This document shows, piece by piece, positions 41,521-54,000 of a stretch of 64,000 nt of DNA. Positions within the stretch are counted from its first letter, which is position 1; every line of letters starts with the position of its first letter. Both the position numbers and the translations under genes were made by a program. The notes below the pieces were generated by a model, which saw only the letters and a program-made list of their open reading frames with translations, was not told where the DNA came from and did not search any database. The DNA is from Senimuribacter intestinalis (GTDB taxonomy: Bacteria; Bacillota; Clostridia; Peptostreptococcales; Anaerovoracaceae), in NCBI GenBank assembly GCA_943192975.1, contig CALPCJ010000009.1, positions 62,001 to 126,000 of the forward strand, given 5' to 3'.

Positions 41521-42604
41521 CACTGCAATTGGCTACCCAGATTTTATCTCCATAACTTACCTTACTACCTTTAGATAAATCACTTAACGTCCATGTTTCT
41601 CCGTTCTCTGAATAATAAACTCCTTTTCCTGTTCCTGCTATAAAAATACCATTATTACAATTTAAAGAATAAATACTAGTATTAGCTATACCATTACACG
41701 AATCCCAGTATGTTCCTGTGTTTGATTTATACATACTGCTACCACCTGGGTTTGAGCCTGTATTTTTGCCAATTAAAAGTATTCCTCCATCATAATTGGC
41801 GTTTGAAAATCTAGCATTTGATTCTTTTATATTGGTTTGACTCCACGAACTTCCATTATAAGAATATAGAATTCCTTTAGTGCTCGTATCATTACCAGTA
41901 TTACTGGCTATTATATAATGACTACTACCCTTCGTAGCGGTAACATAGCAACCCTCTGTTATGTTACTTTTACTCCAACTTTTTCCATCATTTGAATAGT
42001 AAATTCCGGTACTCCAACCGCCAAGAATCCATTTTCCTGTATTACGGCTATAATAAACACATCCAATTCCATCATTGGTTATATTGCTGGCATTCCATTT
42101 TTTACCATCTGTCGAATAATAGATTCCAGTTTTATTATTATAGTTACCACCCATTATCCATAAATTATTTGCATAATATACACCAGAATAACTTTTAGAA
42201 GTTATATTACTTTGAACCCATGATACTCCATCCGTGGAATAATACAATCCATAACTTGGTCTAGTGGCAACCCATACGCCATTCCCATAGCATAAATCAG
42301 AAAAGTTCCCGGTAACATTATTCTCGCTCCATGTTTTTCCATCACTAGAAATGAGGAATCCGCCGCCACTAGATTTTGGAACAACATACATGCCATTTCC
42401 GTATACAATTTTATATGAAAAACTGCTTTTATCTATATTACTTTTAGTCCACTTTCTCCCATTTGGAGCAGGTTCTTTAGAGAGTTTCCATTCGTTGTTT
42501 GTCTTGGTATATATGTCTTTTGCTTTTTTCCAGACGCCATCTATTTTTACAAATGCAGAACTGATATTTCGCCATGAACCATCGACTTTAATTTTTCCAT
42601 TCAT
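41495..42604 (-). CDS. Asp-box repeat protein, probable receptor-binding tail protein
   Basis: About 369 residues. After a 45-residue N-terminal part with two short repeats (KVDGSWRNI, KIDGVWKKA) come repeated units of about 40 residues, each ending in S-x-(D/N)-G-x-x-W (SSDGKTW, STDGVSW, STDGKKW, SNDGKSW, SYNGSSW, SENGETW). These Asp-box motifs mark beta-propellers of the sialidase/BNR type, often glycan binding. No sialidase catalytic arginines are evident. The ATG at 42604 has good spacing to GGAGG; 42613 is too close. It directly follows the collagen-like fibre gene, so a distal tail tip is likely. Confidence 0.8.
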   Translation of the reverse strand: MNGKIKVDGSWRNISSAFVKIDGVWKKAKDIYTKTNNEWKLSKEPAPNGRKWTKSNIDKSSFSYKIVYGNGMYVVPKSSGGGFLISSDGKTWSENNVTGNFSDLCYGNGVWVATRPSYGLYYSTDGVSWVQSNITSKSYSGVYYANNLWIMGGNYNNKTGIYYSTDGKKWNASNITNDGIGCVYYSRNTGKWILGGWSTGIYYSNDGKSWSKSNITEGCYVTATKGSSHYIIASNTGNDTSTKGILYSYNGSSWSQTNIKESNARFSNANYDGGILLIGKNTGSNPGGSSMYKSNTGTYWDSCNGIANTSIYSLNCNNGIFIAGTGKGVYYSENGETWTLSDLSKGSKVSYGDKIWVANCSDGIYYSEG

Positions 42605-42618
42605 GCCTATCATCCTCC

Positions 42619-45006
42619 TTATTCATATTGAATCCAGATATCTCCGTCCTGTCCATCTGATACTGTAGGTTCAGCTGTGCTGATTTGAATATTTCTAAAA
42701 CAAGCCCCATTATTCTGAGTCGATTGTAGATTTTTCATAACGCTATTAGAATAAGCAACAGATTCATTACTACCAAGCTTTATAGTACTTCCATTTATTT
42801 TAATTGTGCTCATCATGTAATCAAGAAGAATATACATGTTTTGCGTGTAACTTCCCATTAAAGCATTAAACTGTCTTGCTGCTACCGCACTCCCCATTGT
42901 GTGGTCATACAATTCAGCACCATTTAAACCTAATGACAATGAACCTCCAGAGTTAATACCACCATTCAGGGAATTTGTTTCGATTTTAAAATCGTACTTA
43001 CCCGAATATATATTAGTTTTTGAACCATCGCCTGTAGGTTCTTCTCCAAAACTAATCTTGGCATTGTCTGTTTGGAATTCCAGTATTCCAGTCATAGTAT
43101 CACCGGATTTCTGAACAAGACCACTGATGTCAGGTGCCGGTACAGCTGCAAATTTTTCATCCACATACTGCTTATTCGTGTAATTTGCATCATTGTTAAG
43201 CTGAGAAACCTTTGTTGGGATATCTGCCGTATTTGCTTTGCCCGTAAGCACAGCATTCGTGTTTGCAGGAAGATTTGCCACCTTATTTTTCTCAGCAGTC
43301 GTATAGTCATTCGTGGATAATCCTTTTCCGGCTTCTGCGTCAACTTTGTTACCTACCATTTCCAGCATTGCATCAAACATTTCACCAAAAAAACCAAGGG
43401 ATACTGCATCGTTTGGCTCTGAATTATCGCCACCATCAGACATTTTCACAAGCCCATACGTCGTTGTCGTTGCATTTGGAACGGACTGCAACGCACTCTG
43501 CACCTTTGCTTTATCTGCGTCAGTGTAGTCATTGGTAGATAATCCTTTTCCTGTTACTTTATCCACCTTGCCGGAAAGCTCCGCCTCGAACTCAGTCGTT
43601 GTCATACCGGCATCGCCTTTATCGCCTTTGTCACCCTTTGGACCTTTCAAACCTGCAAGTTGCTCAGCAGTGAAATCTCCATAAGTGAACGGGTCGCCTT
43701 TGTCGCCCTTAGCACCGGCAACACCCGGTTCACCCTTATCACCAGGCTCACCTTTATCGCCTTGTGGACCCCGAAGTGACTCTAATTGCACCGACGTAAA
43801 ATCAGTATAGGTGAACGGATCTCCTTTGTCACCCTTATCGCCTTTCGCACCCTGCAAAGGTCCATTATTTACCCAATCCTTGCTCACCATGTCATAAACA
43901 TAGATATCATAAGGTTCTGCTGTGCCAACACCATAAGCAGCCCCTTCAAATGGTGTCACCGTCTCCCTAAGTTCTTCAACAGTACCAAAATATCCACTGA
44001 CTTTAAACCCCAGACCAGTGTCTCCCTTCGGACCTTGCGGTCCCGTTTCACCTTGAACACCCTGCAATCCCCTATCGCCCTTATCTCCTTTGGGTCCCTG
44101 AATACCTTGAAGACCTTGCTCACCTTGCGGCCCTACTGGTCCGACTTCACCTTGAATTCCCTGTTCACCCTGGATACCCTGCGGTCCGATTTCGCCCTGA
44201 TCCCCTTTATCTCCTTTGTCACCTTTGGGCCCAGTAAGACCAATGGGGCCTTGTGCGCCAGTTTCTCCAGTGTCACCTTTAGGACCGCGCTCACCCTGCA
44301 GTCCACGAGGACCAGTTTCTCCACGAACACCTTGGATACCCTGAAGACCTTGCTCCCCTCGTTCACCCTTTTCGCCACGCTCGCCTTGCGGTCCGACCTC
44401 ACCAGTTTCACCCTTTGGTCCTCGCAAAAGTTCGAGCTGCTCTGCAGTGAAGTCCTCATAGACAAACGGCTCACCCTTATCGCCCTTGATGTTTCCAAAG
44501 TCAAATTGTTTTCCTGACTTCGTAATAACAATCAAATGGTCGCCATCATCTCGCCGCACCGTCTCTATAGATTCAGCAAGCGCCTTATCTGCACGATCTG
44601 CTGCATTAATCAGCATATCTATTACCTGTTCGTAAACATCCTGTGTCGGCGGTTCTACAGTCTTGCCCGCCACATATCCATTGCTTACAAGCACTGGAAT
44701 ATCCACAGTACGCAAATCAAAGCGCATCTCATCAGTCGTTACCACGCCCTCATCTCGCATACCCACAAGCGACAGCACAAATCCGCCCTGCTGCAGTACC
44801 TCCCACGGAATCACGCACTGGTCCTCCACAAGGATTCTTTGTTTCTTCACCCCATTTCGAGTAAACACAGCAGTCTTGCACAAACCCTCCCAATCAGGAG
44901 AAAATGAAAACACCGCATTCAAATAGTTCTTACTGCCTGAGGCGATAATCTTCTTCTCCAAGCACCGGAGGTGTTGTCCGTTTACCTGAAAATGTATATT
45001 CACCAT
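42619..45006 (-). CDS. Collagen-like phage tail fibre
   Basis: 795 residues. N-terminal domain (1-170) probably attaches to the virion. About residues 173-332, 385-410 and 425-465 are Gly-X-Y collagen triplets (GPKGETGEVGPQGERGEKG...), interrupted by a recurring module PF-x-Y-x-DFT-x-x-QL-x-x-L-(R/K)-GP. Two copies of GKGLSTNDYT follow, then a C-terminal tip domain ending SDGQDGDIWIQYE. The triplets should form a trimeric triple helix. Start ATG 45006 follows GGGAG. Confidence 0.9.
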   Translation of the reverse strand: MVNIHFQVNGQHLRCLEKKIIASGSKNYLNAVFSFSPDWEGLCKTAVFTRNGVKKQRILVEDQCVIPWEVLQQGGFVLSLVGMRDEGVVTTDEMRFDLRTVDIPVLVSNGYVAGKTVEPPTQDVYEQVIDMLINAADRADKALAESIETVRRDDGDHLIVITKSGKQFDFGNIKGDKGEPFVYEDFTAEQLELLRGPKGETGEVGPQGERGEKGERGEQGLQGIQGVRGETGPRGLQGERGPKGDTGETGAQGPIGLTGPKGDKGDKGDQGEIGPQGIQGEQGIQGEVGPVGPQGEQGLQGIQGPKGDKGDRGLQGVQGETGPQGPKGDTGLGFKVSGYFGTVEELRETVTPFEGAAYGVGTAEPYDIYVYDMVSKDWVNNGPLQGAKGDKGDKGDPFTYTDFTSVQLESLRGPQGDKGEPGDKGEPGVAGAKGDKGDPFTYGDFTAEQLAGLKGPKGDKGDKGDAGMTTTEFEAELSGKVDKVTGKGLSTNDYTDADKAKVQSALQSVPNATTTTYGLVKMSDGGDNSEPNDAVSLGFFGEMFDAMLEMVGNKVDAEAGKGLSTNDYTTAEKNKVANLPANTNAVLTGKANTADIPTKVSQLNNDANYTNKQYVDEKFAAVPAPDISGLVQKSGDTMTGILEFQTDNAKISFGEEPTGDGSKTNIYSGKYDFKIETNSLNGGINSGGSLSLGLNGAELYDHTMGSAVAARQFNALMGSYTQNMYILLDYMMSTIKINGSTIKLGSNESVAYSNSVMKNLQSTQNNGACFRNIQISTAEPTVSDGQDGDIWIQYE

Positions 45007-45078
45007 ATCGGAATCTCCCTTCGTTTTTCTTTTTCTCTACTATAACGCAAAGGGGGAGGCTATTTCGCCTCCCGACCT

Positions 45079-48000
45079 TTACGCTTCGCCTCGAATCAGT
45101 TTCCCGATTGTATCGTCATATGCCTTTTGAAATGTTGATTTTCGCTTAGCAGATTGTTCAAGCACCTTTGCCCAGACCTTGTCAAACTTCCAATCATATT
45201 TCATACAGTAGCTTCCTATCAGTTTCTTCGCTTCTGCTTCATCCCCCTTATTCAAAAGGCTTGCAGCCTGTCCAGCAATCACATTCTGCCGCTGCGTCTT
45301 CACCGATGAATCCCACTTTTTAGAATCCGCACCGGAACCAAGCATAGCCTGTCTGATTTCCTTGGCAGTTTCCGAGTTGCCATTTTCATCTGCTTTCGCA
45401 TAAACTTTTGCAAACTTAGACCGGTTCCGGCTATCTTTCATATTATACCGGAGCTGCTTCATAACAAATTCTACTTTCTCCTCAGGAACAAACAGCTTTG
45501 CAGTTTCCCTTGCAATAGACTCAACATCACGCCATAAGCTCCCCACAGGAAGTCCCGTCAAGCTGGCAATTCCGCCTACTGTTTTCTTTAAAGCAAAATA
45601 TGTTGTTGCCGTATCTGACTTCCAATACTGTAAAGAGTTTACTAAGTCTGCAAAACCAGCCATATCCATTCGAGATACGTCATACCCTTGTGCTAAAGAT
45701 AGAACGTCTCTCACGCCCGGAAGTAACCCTGCAGGATTTGCATTATCAAGAAAACCCTGTCCGGCATAAGATAGCCATTTTTCAAAGAATTCCTTATCGT
45801 CATCATCTTCACCGCCGCCGCGAAGTGCATCAATCAGTGCAGCCGCTGCACCAGTCATCGCTGCGGTAACAAGATGCGTTGTCAGAACTCTGGAGCCGCG
45901 CTTCACTGCCGCCTTCTTATTTCCTGCATCCCAATCTCTTCTTGCCAAAACATATTCAGTTCTCAACATATTCCAGGTCTTTGTCGGCTCAGCCATGAAA
46001 GAGGTTGCCGTCTTGCTGAACAAATCGGTCTTTCTCATAATTTGCGAACGGTGAAATACCGAGTCAACAACCTGCGTTCTGTCCACTACATAAGAAAATC
46101 TTTCACTAACCGCATTCCAGTAAGCCTCACTACCTTCCTTAAGATCTGGTTTTGTTGCTTCAACCTCTTTCTTCACGGCACGCCAGATAATCGACCAGGT
46201 CAAATCATCAGCATTACCATACATATCCATGAACAATTTATCTGCGATATTCTTCTTGTCCAAAAAGATATCCCGCATATCTCTAGCAACGTCTGTGTTA
46301 TAAAACCCCCATGACTTCCAGCGTGCAATCGGGCAATGTTCCTGCATCTCCTGTTTCGCCTCTTTATTCAGCACCGGAAGCGACTTTCCACTTGGCAATG
46401 CTGCCAAAAGATACCGCGTATCCATCACCGCATTTGCTCTGAAAAAAGCCGTCGGCTGTTGTACCAGCACTCGCAGATTGGCGCCAATTTTCGCTTTCTT
46501 GTAGTTAGCCACCAGCTTATTAGCCATTTCATGGTCGCGGTTTTTCACATGATTCTGATTGACATCTTTCATGAACTGCGAAATATAATCAATCGCACTT
46601 CTTCCGAAAGCTCGTTGCAAACTCTGATGCACAGACCCAACCTGTTTACCGTCGACATTTGCCCTATAGTTATATACTCGTTCAAAGTCTGTAATCGCAG
46701 GAACCAGCGCATTGTACATACTCATCGTATTCACATGCTGCGTAAACACGTTGAAGATATCATCAAGGACAATTGGATTGCCTGCATTGACAACCGTATT
46801 CTTCGTGAAGCCCACATTCTTTATCTTTGCAGGATTCGACTTGTTATCAAAGGACTCATTTAAGAATGCGTCCGAAGACTTGATTGGAAAATAATTTTTC
46901 TCTCTAAACTTTTTGTAACCATACAACTTCATAGAAGTTTCGTTACCCCAATCCGCACAGGTTTCATTCATGAATTGCTGCAACGCGTCTGCAACTTCCC
47001 TCTGCTCTTTCGTCAGCGTACCGATAATATGTTCCACCTCTTCCACAGAAGGCATTACATGAGAAGAATCAAGAACCCGCTGGGACCAAGCCTTCGTGAT
47101 TTTCTGATATTTCTTATCAATAACCGGAATCGGTGCAGATGTCATACCGGAACCAGCAACAATATGGCTCACCGCCTGTTCACGCTTCATCAGACAATAC
47201 AGCGACATCACCTGAGATGGAACTAATTCAATAGTTCTACCTCCGACCTCAAACTTCTGCGTTCTTGCATTGTCATCAATCCAGTCTTTTATATGGTATT
47301 GCTTCCTGAGCTTCTCCACGAAATCCATTGCCACCGTTGTATTATTGATGTGGCGGTCAAGTCCATTACGCATATTCTGATGCAGTGTTTCCATTGTTTT
47401 ACCCATCAGCATAAAGGCGTCTCTTGGAGTCGTATTCGTCCACTGGAAGAAGTCGCCCATTGTATGTTTCGTACCTTTTCGGTTCTTATAATGAAATTCT
47501 GAAGTTTCATGCATTACCTGCTGCGCATACTCGGAGATATTCTCTTTCAAACCATCAGAAAATGTTTTATTTGCAGAGCTTATCGCAAACCGGATATTCT
47601 TCACAAGCCTATACACACCGGCAAGCTGTTCTGTCTCAAGGTCTTCAAAACGCTTGCCTTCCAAAGCCACGCTCAGGTCATCAATCAAAGTTGAAATCTC
47701 ATCGTCAGCTTCAAGCATGCTGGACTCCTGCGCCATGATTTCTTTATATGCCTTGTTCAGTGCAGCAAGTTTAATCGTCTTTTTCGACGGACCATTTTTC
47801 TCAGCGTACTTATCCTTACGTTTCGTGCCAAAGTCAAAGCTCTCCAGCATCTCAGCCACAGCTTTTCTGTAATTCTCCGGAATATGCTTCGTTTCAGTCG
47901 GACGCAGGAGAGAATCAGACAGCCACTGCGAATATGCTTCAATGCGACTGGTGTAGTATTTCCTGTCCTTCCTGTCTTTGTTCTTCTCCTTGATTTCACG

Positions 48001-51000
48001 AATCTTATCTTTATAGAACTGATCCTTCTTTTCAAGGCGCTCATTTGCACGCTTACGTTGCTCTTTCATCAAAGCATTTCTTTCAGCCTTTACTTTTTCA
48101 ATAGCTTCCATTTTTTCATTGTATGCCCTGTCAGCAAAAGTTTCCTTTTGGCTAAGGTCATATCCCAGTTGCAGCACGTCCTTTGCAATGGTATCCGCAA
48201 ACTCTGCAATCTCGCCTTCCGAATAATCCTCCGTATACGGTCTCATGCCCTCAACGGTATCAATAATATTATACAGCTGGTCAACCTCATTGGTGTACTC
48301 CGATGCGTCAAATAACTCCGGATAAGTTTCCGCCAGTTCCTGATAGTACGTATCAATAGAAACACCCTTGTTCCTAGACAGACTCAATGTTCCGAAGTGG
48401 GCTTTTCTCAAGTCTTCAAAGTCAACCACATCATTCCAATATGTCTCGTCCAATTTTAAAGTCGTATTCTTTAAAGATTTTCTAAGATCAGTGTACTGCT
48501 GCCAGTACTCATCGTGAAAAATTTCCATATTGCTCACAACCTTTTCAGCCACATTTCTGCAAAGGTCATCAACCAAATTCCAGTTACCATCAGGTTTTCT
48601 CATTTCAGCGAACAGCTTTTTCATATCCTCCATAATGCTCTGATGCACTACAGGAAGTCTCTTTCCGATGTATGCGTCCATCAGCTTTGTCACTTCACGC
48701 CCGGTCTGCTTTGGATCCGGCACAGCAATCTTGGAGCGTTTAAATTCACCTTTCAACCGCTGCACCTCTTTTTCAAGAGAAGAAATCTTTTTCTGCTGTT
48801 TCTCTGCGTCAGTCTTCAGTTGGAAGCGTCCTTCGTCGGTAATAACATCTTTTTCTGTCAAACTGTTGATATTATTCAGCTGCTGGAGTATAATATATGG
48901 AGAAACAGTTTCGCCTATACGGGGTCTGCTCTCATAGAGTTCAGCCGTATCTTTTAAAGGGAGGCTGTTTTTTTCTTGCAAAATTACATCATGAATATAG
49001 TATATCTGTGAGTTGATAGGCTTGTTCCTTTTCACAATAACGCCCATGTAATACTCCGCTTCAGCTATTGAAATTGGAGCAACTAGCATTACCCTATCAT
49101 AAGCTTTATTATCATAATTACCGGTCACATTTATTATTTCACCATTAGCAATTACTTCCTTCAATGCCTTAAAGCTTTCAATTTTAGCTCCATACAACGG
49201 TCGATGCTGTGTGTCTGATTTTATTCCTCGCTTGCCCACCTTGATTTTACCGAGATATGGATTATCTACTGTAAACTCATTGCCACCATAATAATCCATT
49301 ACAGCCTGAGATAGACTTCTCCCATCCTGTTTTTCAAAGCCACTGCCATCAAGATGAGCTACCGACTCCATCTCTGTCACAGCCTTCATATTATCCAGCG
49401 CCTGGTGCTTCGTCATGTTGAATTCGCGAATGTCACCATTCTTTAGCTGATACCGAATATCCGGACTATCCGTCGGATTCTGATTGTCCACATTCTTCAC
49501 CTGAGAAGAATCGAAAACAACATAGGACAAACCTCGACTCTTAACATCTTCACCAAAGCCTCCTGTGCCACCTTCATCAAGAATCAGCCCATCATAATCA
49601 TATCCCATTTCCTCGATGAATTCCTGCAAATCCATACCGTCTGTCCAATCAGGCAAACCACTTTCCATCAGCGGCGTACCAGTCCCCCACTTCTGATAAA
49701 ACTTACTCTCAAAAATCGCCCTTTCCTGAGAGTTCCGTGTATCAAACGGCTTCTTAATGTTTAAAAACACCTTATATGTATCAGGATTCCCTGCGGAACT
49801 TTTAACACGCAAAGAAGAGGCTCCCGGATTTTGGTAGTTATCCGCGTACTCTTTATTCTGTGTAAAATACGTACCTTTCCTGAACTCTGTAAACCCAGCC
49901 TCCGGTGTGCCATGATACATAACAAGAAGTCTTCCCTGTTCATCACGAACTTTGCTGTCTTTGAAATAGACCTGCTGATTTCGGGACAAAGTACGCCCTT
50001 CCGAATCCTGTGATTTTAAAGAGAGTTTCCCATTACTGTTACTTTTTTGCTCCGCCTTTTTAAACGCCTCAGCAATTGCATTATTTTTTGAAAAGCTATT
50101 GCCTTTTTCATCTACATATGCTACTCTATCAATAGAACCATATTTGGTTACGTCTGACGGGAATTGTACCCTGAGTGAGGATAACCAATCATTGGTTCTA
50201 TTTTTATTAGGTTCAATATACAAAATTTTTGACTCAGTAAGTAAACCTTGAATGTTCTTCCTTGTACGGCTATATGCACTGGTAATAACCTCGATTTCGT
50301 GTACTGTCGCATTTGGTTTATTCATAGCCAGCTTCATAGCAGCCATAACCGTGTCTCCGTTACTACCTTTCAGCTCACCTAAAATCGTAATACTATTCAG
50401 CTTTGTCTTAGACTGCATAACAACAATGGGCTGCTCAATCATTCTCGGAATCCCTTTAATCACCTCAGCAGACATTTCCGGGTGTTCCTCCATAATCTTT
50501 GCAATCTTTGCTTTATGGAAACTAATTTTCTCCCCTCTTACTCCTATACTCTTAAGTGCCTCCGAAACTGTTCCAACATTAAAAAATCCACCTGACTGTT
50601 TCCGTTCTTCTTGAGTGGTAGTATCCATCCATCTATCGAACTCATCGTAAAATTTTTCATTAATTGAATATTTCGCTTCACTTTGTCCAGTTTTCACACC
50701 CACGCCCTCATTCAGTGCCTTCATCTCCTTCGATTCCAAAGAAAATTTCTCAGACCCGTTGCTTTTTTGTGAGGAATCGGATATACTATCATTAGTAGAT
50801 GATACTTGCCGGGACTTTATGTCCCCTGTATAGTCATGACTTTCTTGTAAAGTGGAGGCTAAGTGCAAGTCGTCTACTTTTTTTATATCTGTAATGTCAT
50901 ACAAATATTTATGACCATCAGCATCATTACGAATGACAAGTGTAGCTTCATATGCTTCACGATTGCTTTTATGAGATATCACAAATCTTGTACTATATTT

Positions 51001-54000
51001 GTAAAATCCGTATTTCGCATCTTTATTATGCTTATCCTTCAGATTCTTTTCCCATCGCCGGTTTGTTGCAATTTCAATAATCTCGCCAATCTCCTGTGAT
51101 GTTTGATTTTTTACATTCAACAGTTTTTTTCGATTCCTCATTAACCAACGAGTATATTTAGACTGCGTGAATTCACTAGGTAAATCTTTTCCAATATATA
51201 CTTTCTGCCCGCTTTCAATAATCGGATAGAAATTTCCAATATCCTCTGCAATCAAATCCGCAATATAATTGTGCATTTTTACAGAATTCGGCTTGCTTGC
51301 GACGACATTTTGGTCAAGCAATACATAAGGTTGCCCGATGTTATCATATTTAATGGAATATTTCGCCTGGCTTCCCTCGTTCTTTACCCCAATACTCTCA
51401 TTTAGCGCTTTCACCCACAGTCTCTCAGCCTCTTTCAGCGCGTCAATTTCTTCAAGCCACTTTCCCTTGGCACTTGCATTTTCCTCGCTGTGAGAGCGTG
51501 TAGCAAGCCTGTGGAAGGTGTCAAGAAGTGACCGGATACCATCGAGCAGCTTTTCACCCAGAGAACGATTCTCAAGAGCTAGTTCAGAAATCGCCGCATA
51601 ATCCGTAAAGAAGGCATCTGTTGCATCAGCAAGTAGCTCGTCCTCTGCCTGCGCACGAGTCAGTTCTACGCCGCTTGCCGCATAACGTTCCACCATACTG
51701 CGCACCATTTCATCATACTTATTCTTATCAGCTTCATAGAACTTGCGGAAAACATAATCCTTCAATTCCTGATACGCCTCCGGCGCTGTCTCCTGCAGAT
51801 TATGGGTCAGCTCGTGTTTCAGCACATCAAATACCGGCGCCTGCGATTTTGCCGAAATATAAATCACGCCGTCCTGATACTTGCCGTTTGCCACATCTTT
51901 GCGCGAGCCTGCGTCAATCTGATCCACTACAACAATATTCTTTCCGGTAACATCAGCCACCATGCGAAGAGCGTTAGACTGTTCCTTGCCAAGCTTCCTT
52001 GCGTTCCGCTCAGACAGTTCCAGCGTGCCTCTGGTTCTTTCACCCTTCACTACCTGCTGCTGCATCGCCGTAGCCTGTTCCTGTTCAGCAAGGTACACCT
52101 GATTGCCTGCCTGATAAGCAGCCATCTTGATGTCTTCGGTGATATATCCCTGATACGCTTTCGCAATTGGAATCTGGTCATAGTTATAATTGACTCTGCC
52201 GCCCTCATAGTATGTAGCAAAAGCTTCCATGAACTTCGGCATATCGGCAAGCTGCACCTTCTCCATGCCTGCCGCGAAAATATCCGCCGTGGTATCGTCC
52301 ATGCCCACCGTGAAACGCTGAAAGAGTTCTGCCCTTGCGCTCTGCTGCGCTTCTTTCAAGATACTCTGTTTCTGGACAGCACGAATCACAGCCTCGTGCT
52401 CAGTCAAGGCTTTCATTGTCTCAGCGTTCGTAGCTGGCAGTTTCATTTTCAGCTCCCGCATTAAAACTTTACGCGCAGGAATATTATCGACAGAAGCCAC
52501 ACGCAAATCCTCTGCTGTAGCAGTACCAGTTTTAATTCTGGCGATAGACTTTGCCTGTACCGCCGCTGTCTCCGGATCGGCGTGGAACACGTTGATTAAG
52601 TTTTGTTCAATGCGGCTTGCGTTATTGTCCACGCGAAGAGCAACCACGTTTTGAATATTTCTGCCATAGACATCATTAACAAAACCCTTCTTCGGAAGAT
52701 AGCCGTCAATATCTCCGGCTTTTTCCGCCACCATGCGTTGTTCCTTCTCTGCGGCTTCCTGCGCTTCAAATATGGTTCGGTTTCTTTCGTATTCTTCTGC
52801 AACGGTTTTCTGCACCAAATCGTCAATCTGCGCGTCTAAAACTTCTTTTCCACTTTTCTGCTGCGCTTCCAGCGTCTGTGCAAACTTATATGCATCGCTT
52901 TCCTCGCTCTGTGCTTTCGCTGCCTGAATAGCCTGCGCCTTTTCCTTCTCTGTATACGGTTCAGTAGATTTTGTATCAGAATTTCTGACACCATTCATAA
53001 CAGCACTACCGCCGCCAAGCACACCTGCCATCGCGGCGCCTATACCAAAATCATGCCTTACATTCTGCCAGTACTCCTTTGTTCCATACTGTTTCAAAGC
53101 GTCTTTATCATAGACTCGCTCGTACAGCGGTTGAACAAAATCTTCGATTGCCTCTTCAGAACCTTCCGCAGCCATACCCATACTTCCTTTTACAGTAGCC
53201 CTTACTGCCTTGTATACCGCATTTTTCGGAAGTCCTTTCTTTACCAATTTGTCCGTGATGCCGTTGGCAAGCTTAAAAGACACTTTTTCAATCGGATTAT
53301 CAAATATACCTTTGCCTACAGTTTTCTTAAATGGTCCAAACAGTGAAGAAATCTTTTCAGTAGCCGTTGCTGCACCGCCGGCAGCAAGACCCACAAAAGC
53401 CTGTTGTCCTTTCGTTGCTCCGGCCTCTCTTGCTGTCATGGAAGCATCACCAAAACCTTGGATAAACATAAAAGGGAGTGAACCTGCACCAGTCACAGCA
53501 CCAAGTGCAGCATTTCCGCCCCACATTAGTAATGCAGACGAAACGTCAACTGCACTTCTCCCCAGTGCACCCATGCCCTCTTTTGCTTTTTCCAGATCCT
53601 CTGCACCAGACTGTCTCAGCGCACTTGCCTTTGTTTGCAGTTCCTTAGCGGATGCGTCTGCAGTCGCCTTAATCTGCTGGTGCTGCTTGTCTACCTTCGC
53701 TTCGTCCTGCTTCGCTTTCAGACGATAAGCCGCAATTTCAGCCGGCGTTTTTCCAACAAAGCGCCGGTCGTTAGTGCCGTGCTGCCTGTTGGACTGTACG
53801 TGCATTTCCTTGCGGATTCTGCCCTTTGACGGCGGCGCATACATCATGGAAGCAGCGTTCATGTACTGACTTCCAAGCTGCTTGCCGGTGCCTTTCACAA
53901 TATTGCCTATCTTTTCGCCTGCTTCTTTATTTCCCTGACTAACATAATATCCTCTGCTGCCCTTACGCCGCTCCTGCGACCTTTTATTCTTCGCGTTATC

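Noticed and set aside
43786..44517. 243-codon plus-strand frame rich in Thr/Leu/Phe
   Set aside because: Antisense of the collagen-like Gly-X-Y region; the repetitive composition is a by-product of the triplet codons.
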